DNA of 64,000 nucleotides from Rhodobacteraceae bacterium HLUCCA12 (GTDB lineage: Bacteria > Pseudomonadota > Alphaproteobacteria > Rhodobacterales > Rhodobacteraceae): positions 48,313 to 112,312 of the forward strand of contig LJSV01000011.1 in the NCBI GenBank assembly GCA_001314715.1. Reading direction: 5' to 3'. Of this stretch, positions 37,465 through 45,061 are shown in pieces (position 1 is the stretch's first letter; each line of letters opens with the position of its first letter). Made by a program: the position numbers and the translations under genes. Under the pieces are notes generated by a model. That model worked only from the letters and a program-made list of their open reading frames with translations, was not told the origin of the DNA and searched no databases.

Positions 37465-38958
37465 ATGGCCATCATGCGCAATCTTCGCCGCCGGGTGGGT
37501 GCCTGGGTCGGCGGGTTCGATGCGGCCCTGGGCAACCGGCGGCTGAAAGGGTTTCGGCCGGCGCGGGCGCATGTGAATGCGCTCCTGGCCGCGGCCGGGC
37601 CGGAAATGAACGCCCGCGCACGCTGGCTGGTGCGCAACAACGGCTATGCCGCGAATGCGGTGGAAAGCTGGGCGGCCAATGCCGTGGGCGACGGGATCAA
37701 GCCCTCGGCGCGGGTGACGGTCGCCCGGCACAAGGTGGCGCTGCAGGATCTGTGGCTGGCCTGGACCGACGAGGCCGATGCCGAGGGGCTGACGGATTTC
37801 TACGGGCTGCAACGCCGGGCCGCGCGCGAGGTGTTCATCACCGGCGAGGTGTTCTTGCGGTTTCGCCCGCGGCGCCCGGAGGACGGTCTGCGGGTGCCGA
37901 TGCAGCTGCAGATGCTGCCCTCGGAAATGCTGCCGGGCGAGATCAATCGCCCGGCGGCGATCGAGGGGCACTGGATCCGCCAGGGGATCGAGTTCGACCG
38001 GATCGGCCGGCGCGTGGCCTATCACTTCCACCGGCGCCATCCGTCGGATCCGACCGAACCGGGGTTGAAGAACGAGACGGTGCGGGTGCCGGCCTCGGAA
38101 GTGGTGCATGTCATGGATCCGGTCGAGGCCGGCCAGCTGCGCGGCGTGTCGCGGTTTGCGCCTGCAATGGTGAAGCTTTTGCTGCTTGATCAGTATGACG
38201 ATGCCGAACTCGATCGCAAGAAGGTCGCAGCGCTCTACGCGATGTTCGTGACCAACGCGCTGGGGGAGGGCGAGGATCCCCTGATGCCGGAAGAGGGTGA
38301 CGAGCTCGAGGTCTCGCCGGGCTCGATCGTGAATCTTCTGCCGGGGCAGGAGGTGACGATTGCGGATCCGGCGGATTCGGGCTCGACCTACGAGCCCTTC
38401 CAGTTTCGCACGCTGCTGCAGGTCGCGGCCAGTCTCGGCATTCCCTATGCCTATCTGACCGGCGATGTCGCGCGCGGCAATTTCTCGAACTCGCGGCTGT
38501 CGCTGATGGAGTTTCGCAGGCGCGTGTCGTCCTGGCAGCACAGCGTGATGGTCTACCAGCTGTGCCTGCCGGTCTGGGAGCGCTGGATGGACACGGCGGT
38601 GATGGCCGGCGCGCTTCGGCTGCCGTCCTATGAGCGCCGCCGCGCGGACTACCAGGCCTGCGTCTGGTTGCCGACGCGTTGGGACTGGGTCGATCCGCTC
38701 AAGGATACCAATGCCGAGCTGGCCCAGATCGCGGCCGGCCTGAAATCGCGCACCCAGGCGGTGTCCGAGCGCGGCTATGACGCCGAAACGCTCGATCGCG
38801 AGATCGCGGCCGAGCGCGCGCGCGAGCGCGAACTGGGGCTGGATTTCCGCCAGCCGGGATCGCCCGCGCGCGGGGCGTCGGAGACGCAACCCGAAGGCGG
38901 GGAGCGGCGCGACGACGAGGACGACGACACCCGGCAATCGCCCGAGGAGCAAGAGTAA
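37465..38958 (+). CDS. Portal protein, lambda gpB family
   Basis: This 497-residue protein forms the dodecameric DNA entry portal. Conserved parts include ARWLVRNNGYAANAVESWAANAVGDGIKP near residue 55, the EVFLRFRPR region, AGQLRGVSRFAPAMVKLLLLDQYDDAELDRKKVAALYAMFV and TGDVARGNFSNSRLSLMEFRR. It has a long charged C-terminus that ends in acidic DDEDDDTRQSPEEQE. The ATG follows gpW by one base. Confidence 0.93.
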   Translation: MAIMRNLRRRVGAWVGGFDAALGNRRLKGFRPARAHVNALLAAAGPEMNARARWLVRNNGYAANAVESWAANAVGDGIKPSARVTVARHKVALQDLWLAWTDEADAEGLTDFYGLQRRAAREVFITGEVFLRFRPRRPEDGLRVPMQLQMLPSEMLPGEINRPAAIEGHWIRQGIEFDRIGRRVAYHFHRRHPSDPTEPGLKNETVRVPASEVVHVMDPVEAGQLRGVSRFAPAMVKLLLLDQYDDAELDRKKVAALYAMFVTNALGEGEDPLMPEEGDELEVSPGSIVNLLPGQEVTIADPADSGSTYEPFQFRTLLQVAASLGIPYAYLTGDVARGNFSNSRLSLMEFRRRVSSWQHSVMVYQLCLPVWERWMDTAVMAGALRLPSYERRRADYQACVWLPTRWDWVDPLKDTNAELAQIAAGLKSRTQAVSERGYDAETLDREIAAERARERELGLDFRQPGSPARGASETQPEGGERRDDEDDDTRQSPEEQE

Positions 38959-38961
38959 AGC

Positions 38962-40389
38962 ATGCAGTATCCGATGATTGCGCAGCGTGTGTTCAACACG
39001 CCGCTTCTGGTGGACCCGTCCAAGGGCCACGCCTTCCTGACGGGGCTTGGCGCGCGCCTGGTCGACGGGGCACTGAGCCTGCCGGCAATCGAGAGCGATG
39101 CGGCCCGGCTCGAGCGCGCCAGCCGCGTGCAGCCGCGCCTGTCGATCCTGGGCGGGGAGCTGATCGAGGGGTATCGCGCGCGGGGGCGGCGGATGTTCTC
39201 GATGCGCGATGGCATCGCCATTGTCGAGATGACCGGCACGCTGGTGCATCGCGGCGACTGGGTCGGCGAGTCCTCGGGCACGACCTCCTACGAGGGGCTC
39301 GCCCAGCAGATCGAGGCCGCGGCCACGGATCCGGCGGTGCGCGGCATCGCGCTCGAGGTCGACAGCTTCGGCGGCGAGGTTGCGGGGGTGTTCGATCTGG
39401 CCGACGCGATCCGTGCGGCCCGCGCCAAAAAGCCCGTCTGGGCCTTCGTGGCCGAATCCGCGCTCTCGGCGGCCTATGCGCTGGCCAGCCAAGCCGACCG
39501 GATCGTGCTGCCGCGCACGGGCGAGGCGGGCAGCATCGGCATTTTGATCGTGCATGCCGATTACAGCCAGCGGCTGTCGGACGAGGGCGTGGCGGTCAAC
39601 ATGATTCATGCCGGGGCCCACAAGGTCGACGGCAACCCCTACGAGGCGCTGCCCGAGGCGGTGCGCGATCAATGGCAGGCCGAGGCGGAAACCCTTCGAT
39701 CGATGTTCGCCGAAACCGTCGGCGCCGGGCGCGGCGCACGTTTCGATGCCACGGCTGCTCTGGCCACGCAGGCGCGGGTGTTTCGCGGTGCGCGCGCCGT
39801 CGAGGCCGGGCTGGCCGACGCGGTCTCGGATCTGCGCGCGGCCTTTGCGGCCTTTGCCGAACATGTCCATCGCCGCCAGCCGGCGGCACTCACTTCCACC
39901 GCCACGGGCGAAACCAACCAGAAGGAGCTTGCCATGACTGGCACGACGAAACCCACCGCAGCGGTTGCCGATGCGCAGCCCACCGCGACGATCACCGAAG
40001 ACGACGCCGAGGCCGTAAGCGTCACGACCGATACGACCGCGCCCGAGGCCGACGCACCCGAACAGGAACCGGCCCCGGCCGCAGCGGCCGCGCCGGCGCC
40101 CGCGCGTCATGCCGCGGGCAATCTGTCGCGCCAGGAGGCGGCGGCGATCGCCGAGGTCGGCGCCCAGGCCGAGCGGCTCGGCGTGAAGGTCAATGTTGCC
40201 GAGGCCATTCGCGAGGGTGTCAGCGCCGATGCGTTGCGCGCGCGGGTGCTCGAACAGGCCAGCGCGCGTGGCGATGCCACGGCGATCGTGCCTGCGGCCC
40301 CGGCCCGCGGCGCCAAATCCGCCGAAAGCCCGCTGGTGGCGGCCGCAAAACGCGCGGCGGCGCAGGCATCCAACCGGCCTGCGCACTGA
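38962..40389 (+). CDS. Prohead protease (S49/lambda gpC-like) with C-terminal scaffold
   Basis: This 475-residue protein has an S49 peptidase domain (about residues 75-270): ALEVDSFGGEVAGVFDLADAI with the oxyanion loop and AESALSAAYALASQAD with the serine nucleophile, then Lys in HKVDGNP. The C-terminal 150 residues are an Ala/Pro/Glu-rich, helical scaffold-like region. It processes the head during assembly. An internal in-frame start produces the scaffold alone. Confidence 0.88.
   Translation: MQYPMIAQRVFNTPLLVDPSKGHAFLTGLGARLVDGALSLPAIESDAARLERASRVQPRLSILGGELIEGYRARGRRMFSMRDGIAIVEMTGTLVHRGDWVGESSGTTSYEGLAQQIEAAATDPAVRGIALEVDSFGGEVAGVFDLADAIRAARAKKPVWAFVAESALSAAYALASQADRIVLPRTGEAGSIGILIVHADYSQRLSDEGVAVNMIHAGAHKVDGNPYEALPEAVRDQWQAEAETLRSMFAETVGAGRGARFDATAALATQARVFRGARAVEAGLADAVSDLRAAFAAFAEHVHRRQPAALTSTATGETNQKELAMTGTTKPTAAVADAQPTATITEDDAEAVSVTTDTTAPEADAPEQEPAPAAAAAPAPARHAAGNLSRQEAAAIAEVGAQAERLGVKVNVAEAIREGVSADALRARVLEQASARGDATAIVPAAPARGAKSAESPLVAAAKRAAAQASNRPAH
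39934..40389 (+). CDS. Nested scaffold protein (lambda Nu3-like)
   Basis: ATG 39934 is in frame with the protease gene and preceded by a strong AAGGAG (39922-39927). The 151-residue product (MTGTTKPTAAVADAQ...) would be the scaffold region alone, mirroring the lambda C/Nu3 nested arrangement. It is rich in Ala, Pro and Glu at first and helical at the end. Seen: start, binding site and frame. Inferred: its role. Confidence 0.75.
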   Translation: MTGTTKPTAAVADAQPTATITEDDAEAVSVTTDTTAPEADAPEQEPAPAAAAAPAPARHAAGNLSRQEAAAIAEVGAQAERLGVKVNVAEAIREGVSADALRARVLEQASARGDATAIVPAAPARGAKSAESPLVAAAKRAAAQASNRPAH

Positions 40390-40450
40390 ATCCCCCCGCA
40401 GCGGCGGGCGCCGTCGCTGTTTTTTCCCTGGCCATTGAAAGGAGAGACCA

Positions 40451-40849
40451 ATGGCACCGCTTGTGAAGGCGCCCACCGAGGGCGATCTGCTGAAGCTTGA
40501 CCTGGACAAGAACTACACCCGCGAGGCGGTCACGCTGCTTGCGGGCACCGATTACGAGATCGGCTCGGTTCTGGGTCAGTTCACCTCTGGCGACAATGAC
40601 GGCAAATACGCGCTGTCGCCCAATGCCGCTGGTGAGCCCGATACCGGCGAACAGGTTGCCGCCGGCGTCCTGATCCAGGCGGTGGATGCCAGCGACGGCG
40701 ATGCCACCGGCATCATCATCAAGCGCGGCCCGGCGATCGTGGCGCGCGACATGCTGGTTTACGACGATTCCGTCGACGACAGCACCAAGGTCGAGGCCAA
40801 GCTCGCGCAGCTGACCACGCTGGGCATCGTCGCCCGAGAAAACGTCTGA
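40451..40849 (+). CDS. Head decoration protein, gpD family
   Basis: This 132-residue protein resembles the trimeric lambda gpD-type capsid stabiliser: TREAVTLLAGTDYEIGSVLGQ, then GVLIQAVDASDGDATGIIIKRGPAIVARDMLVY. It lies between scaffold and capsid genes as in lambda and has a GGAGAGACC binding site. Binds the expanded head at threefold sites. Confidence 0.9.
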   Translation: MAPLVKAPTEGDLLKLDLDKNYTREAVTLLAGTDYEIGSVLGQFTSGDNDGKYALSPNAAGEPDTGEQVAAGVLIQAVDASDGDATGIIIKRGPAIVARDMLVYDDSVDDSTKVEAKLAQLTTLGIVARENV

Positions 40850-40897
40850 TCCCGGGCCCGGCGCTCAGACCCCATCCCTGTTCAGGAGACAGAGACC

Positions 40898-41920
40898 ATG
40901 ACCATCACCCGTAACCCCTTCGACGCAGGGGGCTATTCGCTTGCGGAGATGACGCAGGCGATCAACATCCTGCCGAACCTCTATACCCGGCTGGGCCAGA
41001 TGGGCCTCTTTCGCTTCGAGGGCGTCACGCAGCGCAGCGTGATCATCGAGCAATACGAGGGCCAGCTGAACTTGCTTCCGACCGTGCCCTGGGGCGCGCC
41101 CGCGACCGTGGGCTCGCGCGAGGGCCGCTCGATGCGTTCCTTTGCCGTGCCGCATATCCCGCATGACGATGTCATCACGGTGATGGACATCCAGGGTCAG
41201 GCCGCGCTCGGGGCGCCGGCCGAGGTCGATCCCATGGCCGAGGTCATGAATCGCAAGCTGACCCTGATGCGGCGCAAGCATGCCCAGACCCGCGAATACA
41301 TGGAGATCAACGCGTTGCGCGGCATCGTCAAGGACGGCCGCGGCACCACGCTTTACAACTACTTCAACGAATTCGGCCTGAGCCAGATCAGCGTCGATTT
41401 TGTCCTGGGCACGTCGGGCACCAATGTGCAGGCCAAGTGTCGCGAGGTGGTGCGCGCGGTCGAGGACAACCTCCTGGGCGAGACCATGACCAGCGTGCAT
41501 GCGCTGGTCAGCCCGGAGTTCTTCGACAAGCTGATTGGCCATCCCAAGACCGAGGAGGCGTACAAGTTCTATGCCGCGACCGGGGCGCAGCCGCTGCGCC
41601 AGGATGTGCGGCGCAACTTTCCCTTCGCGGGGATCCTCTTCGAGGAGTACAACGCCAGCGTCACCCTGGCCGGTGGCGGATCCGAGCGGCTGGTGCCCTC
41701 GAGCGAAGGCGTTGCCTTCCCGCTGGGCACGATGGACACCTTCACCTCCTATGGGGCCCCGGCCGATCTTCTGGAGGCGGCCAACACGATCGGCCAGGAG
41801 ATGTACGCGCGCCAGCTGATCGAGCCCAAGGGCCGCTGGATCGATCTGATGACCGAATCCAACATCCTGCCGGTCAACAAGCGCCCGCGCCTGGCAATCC
41901 GCCTGCATACCTCGAACTGA
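40898..41920 (+). CDS. Major capsid protein, gpE family
   Basis: This 340-residue HK97-fold capsid protein resembles lambda gpE: VIIEQYEGQLNLLPTVPWGAP, RSFAVPHIPHDDVITVMDIQG, DGRGTTLYNYFNEFGL and the C-terminal MTESNILPVNKRPRLAIRL. It forms the icosahedral shell with gpD. GGAGACAGAGACC provides the ribosome binding site. Confidence 0.93.
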   Translation: MTITRNPFDAGGYSLAEMTQAINILPNLYTRLGQMGLFRFEGVTQRSVIIEQYEGQLNLLPTVPWGAPATVGSREGRSMRSFAVPHIPHDDVITVMDIQGQAALGAPAEVDPMAEVMNRKLTLMRRKHAQTREYMEINALRGIVKDGRGTTLYNYFNEFGLSQISVDFVLGTSGTNVQAKCREVVRAVEDNLLGETMTSVHALVSPEFFDKLIGHPKTEEAYKFYAATGAQPLRQDVRRNFPFAGILFEEYNASVTLAGGGSERLVPSSEGVAFPLGTMDTFTSYGAPADLLEAANTIGQEMYARQLIEPKGRWIDLMTESNILPVNKRPRLAIRLHTSN

Positions 41921-41998
41921 TCCGAAACCGGATCCTGCACCGCGCGGGGACACGCCTGCGCGGTGATCATTGACATTTATCCATTCCGGAAAGCCCCG

Positions 41999-42313
41999 AT
42001 GAACGCCTTCGCCGCCTCCACCGATATCCTGTTCACCGACCCACATCTGTCGCAGGCCGCGATCTACCGGGCCGGGGGAACGGGGGCCGAGGTGCCGGTT
42101 CGGGTTGTCCGGCGCGCGCCCGATCGCCTGGCAAGTTTCGGCGAGGGACGGTTCGTGACTGACTCGGTCCTGATCGACGTGCGCACCTCCGATATTGCTG
42201 AGCTTGCCGAGGGCGACACGTTCGAGATCGACGGCGCCCTTTACGAGGTCCGCGGTGCGCCGGTGCGCGATGGCCGGCACCTGACCTGGGCGGCGGAGGC
42301 CCGGCAGCTGTGA
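41999..42313 (+). CDS. Head-tail joining protein, FII-like
   Basis: This 104-residue beta-rich protein (IYRAGGTGAEVPVRVVRRAPDRL..., then DGALYEVRGAPVRDGRHLTW) follows capsid gene as lambda FII does. ATG 41999 has GGAAAGC upstream; a GTG 36 bases earlier is possible. It overlaps the next gene by GTGA. Confidence 0.7.
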   Translation: MNAFAASTDILFTDPHLSQAAIYRAGGTGAEVPVRVVRRAPDRLASFGEGRFVTDSVLIDVRTSDIAELAEGDTFEIDGALYEVRGAPVRDGRHLTWAAEARQL

Positions 42314-42954
42314 GGCTCGGGGTCGAGACGCTCGATGATCTGCGCAAGATCATGGAGGAGGAAGAATACGCGGGCAGGGTGGCGGTCTCGCGCGGCATGC
42401 AGGCGGCGTCCAGCGGACTGAAAGCGGCCTGGCGGCGCCAGGTGGAAAGCGCAGGGCTCGGCTCGCGGCTTGCGCGCACGATCCGCAGCGAGGTCTATCC
42501 CAAGCGCAAGCCCTCGAGCAGCGCGGCCGCGCTGATCTGGACGCGGGCGCCGAAACTGATCGGCGCGTTCGATCGCGGGGCGACCATCAAGTCGAAGGAC
42601 GGCTTCTGGCTCGCAATCCCGACCGAGGCGGCTGGCCAGCGCGGTCTGGGCCGTGCCCGGGTCACGCCGGGTGGGTGGGAGCAGCGCACCGGGATCCGGC
42701 TGCGCTTCGTCTATCGCTCGCCGCTGCCGAGCCTGCTGGTTGCGGATGATGCGCGCATGTCGACGCGCGGGCGCGCGGCGATGAACCGCCGGCGTCGGCG
42801 CCGCGATGGCATCCGGACCGGATCGATGACGATCCCGATCTTCATCCTGGTGCCGCAGGTCAAGCTGCGCAAGCGCCTTGATCTGGCGCGCGACGCCGAG
42901 ACCTGGGCCGCGCGCCTGCCGCGCCTGATCACCTCGAACTGGCCGAGGACCTGA
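42310..42954 (+). CDS. Minor tail/head completion protein, DUF6441-like
   Basis: This 214-residue protein starts with GTG overlapping the previous stop. It has a helical N-terminus, FDRGATIKSKDGFWLAIPTEAAG and a C-terminal TIPIFILVPQVKLRKRLDLARDAETW, as in DUF6441 (lambda Z-position) proteins. It probably acts at the tail terminator interface. Confidence 0.65.
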   Translation: MRLGVETLDDLRKIMEEEEYAGRVAVSRGMQAASSGLKAAWRRQVESAGLGSRLARTIRSEVYPKRKPSSSAAALIWTRAPKLIGAFDRGATIKSKDGFWLAIPTEAAGQRGLGRARVTPGGWEQRTGIRLRFVYRSPLPSLLVADDARMSTRGRAAMNRRRRRRDGIRTGSMTIPIFILVPQVKLRKRLDLARDAETWAARLPRLITSNWPRT

Positions 42955-42957
42955 GAC

Positions 42958-43395
42958 ATGCCCGAGCGCAAGAGCGAAACCGTGCTGATCGCACTCCTGG
43001 CGGCGCTGGAGGCGGCCAGGCCCGCGGGCGCCAGCCTGGCGCGCAACGTGGTGCTGCCGCAATCCATCCCCGGCGCCGGGGCAATGATCTTGCGCGATGG
43101 CGATCCGGGTCAGCCCGAGGTGACGCTCTCGCCGCGGGCCTACCACTACGAGCACCGCGCCGAGGTCGATCTCTTGATCGATCGCGCACCGGGCGCGCGC
43201 GATGCCGCGTTCGACGCCCTCGTGCGCGCGGTCGGCGCGGCCGTGGCAGCCGATCGCACGCTGGGGGGCCTGTGCGACTGGGTCGAGGGCGAGGCGCCGG
43301 CGCCGCTGGCGCTGGCCATCGAGGGCGCCGAGGGCCTCAAGGCCGCCACCATCGAACTGGTGCTTCACTATTCAACAGCGGATCCGCTGGTCTAA
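42958..43395 (+). CDS. Tail terminator-like protein (gpU position)
   Basis: This 145-residue protein (ETVLIALLAALEAARPAGA..., HEHRAEVDLLIDRAP-like beta strands, then TIELVLHYSTADPLV) fits tail terminators that cap the tail tube. It lies directly before the tube protein as gpU before gpV in lambda. Confidence 0.7.
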   Translation: MPERKSETVLIALLAALEAARPAGASLARNVVLPQSIPGAGAMILRDGDPGQPEVTLSPRAYHYEHRAEVDLLIDRAPGARDAAFDALVRAVGAAVAADRTLGGLCDWVEGEAPAPLALAIEGAEGLKAATIELVLHYSTADPLV

Positions 43396-43413
43396 CGGAA
43401 AGGAAATCCCACC

Positions 43414-44355
43414 ATGGCACGCGCAAACGGGGCGCGGGCGCAGATGGCGCTTGCGTTCGAATCCACCTATGGAACCCCGCCGGGGTCGGGTTACACCCGC
43501 ATGCCCTTCGCCAGCTCGACCCTGGGCGGCGAGCAGCCGTTGCAGAATTCCGAGCTTCTGGGCTATGGGCGCGACCCGCTCGAGCCAATCAAGGATGCGA
43601 TGACGGTCGATGGCGACGTCGTGATCCCGATCGACATGCGCGCGATCGGCTTTTGGCTCAAGGCGGCCTTCGGCGCGCCCGAGACGACCGGATCGGCGCC
43701 CGACCCGATCAGCCACGCGTTTCAATCGGGCAAGTGGGATCTGCCATCGATGGCGATCGAGATCGGCATGCCGGAGGTTCCCAGCTACGCGCTTTATTCC
43801 GGCTGCAAGCTCGATCAGCTGAGCTGGACCATGCAGCGCACGGGGCTTTTGACGGCGACCGCGCGGCTGATCGCCCAGGGCGAGACGATCAACACGAGTT
43901 CGCAGACCGGCACGCCCGACGAGATCGTGCTCAAGCGCTTTGGGCATTTCAACGGGCAGATCAAGCGCAACGGCACCACGCTGGGGAATGTCGTCACCAG
44001 CGAGGTGACCTATGCCAACAACCTCGATCGCATCGAGACCATCCGCGACGACGGCAAGATCGACGGCGCCGATCCGTCCATGGCCGCCCTGACCGGGCGC
44101 ATCGACGTGCGCTTTGCCGACACGACGCTGCTCGATCAGGCGATCGCGGGCACGCCCTGTGAGATCAGCCTGGGCTGGGAACTGGCGAGCGGCGAAAGCC
44201 TGACGCTGGTTGCCCACAATGTCTATCTGCCCCGGCCCCGGCGCGAGATCGCCGGGCCCCAGGGTGTCCAGGCCTCGTTCCAGTGGCAGGCCGCGCAACT
44301 CGATGGTCAGCGGATGTGCACCATCACCCTTGTCAACGACGTGGAGGAGTACTGA
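43414..44355 (+). CDS. Major tail tube protein
   Basis: This 313-residue protein, gpV-like in place, carries QMALAFESTYGTPPGSGYTRMPF, then a conserved YALYSGCKLDQLSWTMQRTG and RFGHFNGQIKRNGTTLG. It includes an extra C-terminal part (about 230-313) beyond a minimal tube fold. It polymerises around the tape measure. AAGGAAAT is the binding site. Confidence 0.82.
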   Translation: MARANGARAQMALAFESTYGTPPGSGYTRMPFASSTLGGEQPLQNSELLGYGRDPLEPIKDAMTVDGDVVIPIDMRAIGFWLKAAFGAPETTGSAPDPISHAFQSGKWDLPSMAIEIGMPEVPSYALYSGCKLDQLSWTMQRTGLLTATARLIAQGETINTSSQTGTPDEIVLKRFGHFNGQIKRNGTTLGNVVTSEVTYANNLDRIETIRDDGKIDGADPSMAALTGRIDVRFADTTLLDQAIAGTPCEISLGWELASGESLTLVAHNVYLPRPRREIAGPQGVQASFQWQAAQLDGQRMCTITLVNDVEEY

Positions 44356-44357
44356 TC

Positions 44358-44846
44358 ATGCTCAGGCTCAACATCAAGAACGAGCCGCGCTGGCTCGATT
44401 GCGGCCATGGCGTGCGGCTGCAGCTCAAGCCCGCGACATCGAGCATCATGGTCGCGGCGCGCCGCGATCCCATGGTGCGCGAGCTGCTGCCCGACACCGG
44501 TTCGGAGGACGAGGTCGAGGCGATCCCGACCGAGGTCCAGGACGCGCTGGCGGTGGCGATGGCGCGCGCGGTGGCGCGGCGCTGCGTGATCGGCTGGGAG
44601 GGTGTGGGCGATGAGGACGGCAATCCGATCCCCGAGCCCACGCCGGAAGGGATCGATGCGCTGATCGATGTGCCGGGCATCTTCGAGGTGTTCCAGAATC
44701 GCTTCCTGGGCCCGGCGATGCTGCTGGTGACGGAAAAAAACGGCTCCGCGCCCTCGCCGAGTGGCACTTCGGCGGCGGTGCGGACTACTGCCAGGCGTGC
44801 CCGCTCCAATGCGAAACCTGCCCCCAAACCGAAAACGCGCCGCTGA
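44358..44846 (+). CDS. Tail assembly chaperone gpG-like
   Basis: This 162-residue product of the zero frame has a beta-helical N-terminus (LRLNIKNEPRWLDCGHGVRLQLKPA) and ends in a basic tail (TARRARSNAKPAPKPKTRR). It lies between tube and tape measure genes. A slippery A-AAA-AAC at 44735-44741 lies in frame at codons 126-128, so part of the ribosomes should continue in the -1 frame. The chaperone coats the tape measure during tail assembly. Confidence 0.82.
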   Translation: MLRLNIKNEPRWLDCGHGVRLQLKPATSSIMVAARRDPMVRELLPDTGSEDEVEAIPTEVQDALAVAMARAVARRCVIGWEGVGDEDGNPIPEPTPEGIDALIDVPGIFEVFQNRFLGPAMLLVTEKNGSAPSPSGTSAAVRTTARRARSNAKPAPKPKTRR

Positions 44847-45061
44847 CACATGAGGGCGAGCGGATCTGGGACCTGGTCCTGCGGCTGGGTGGCCAGATCC
44901 GCATCGTCAACAATGCCGTCATCGGCTGGGACATGGGCGCGGCGCTGGCCATGGCGCGCGCGCTCGGCATTCCGGCTGTCATCGCCGCCGAACTGCTTCC
45001 TGAAATCGAGGCCGTGATGGCCGCGAAGCTTAACGAACACCACCGATCCGGGGACACCTGA
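44741..45061 (+). CDS. gpT-like extension reached by -1 frameshift (GT fusion)
   Basis: After a -1 slip at 44735-44741 the frame stays open for 106 codons to TGA 45059-45061, overlapping the tape measure ATG. Fused to the first 128 residues of G, it gives about 234 residues. The extension has CQACPLQCETCP, a possible zinc site, then GERIWDLVLRLGGQIR and a helical end. It has no good start codon of its own, which supports frameshifting as in lambda G/T. Confidence 0.85.
   Translation, partial: RLRALAEWHFGGGADYCQACPLQCETCPQTENAPLTHEGERIWDLVLRLGGQIRIVNNAVIGWDMGAALAMARALGIPAVIAAELLPEIEAVMAAKLNEHHRSGDT

Noticed and set aside
37267..40509. 1080-codon open frame on the minus strand
   Set aside because: It is antisense to gpW, portal and protease genes with clear families; long antisense frames are common in GC-rich DNA with strong third-position bias.
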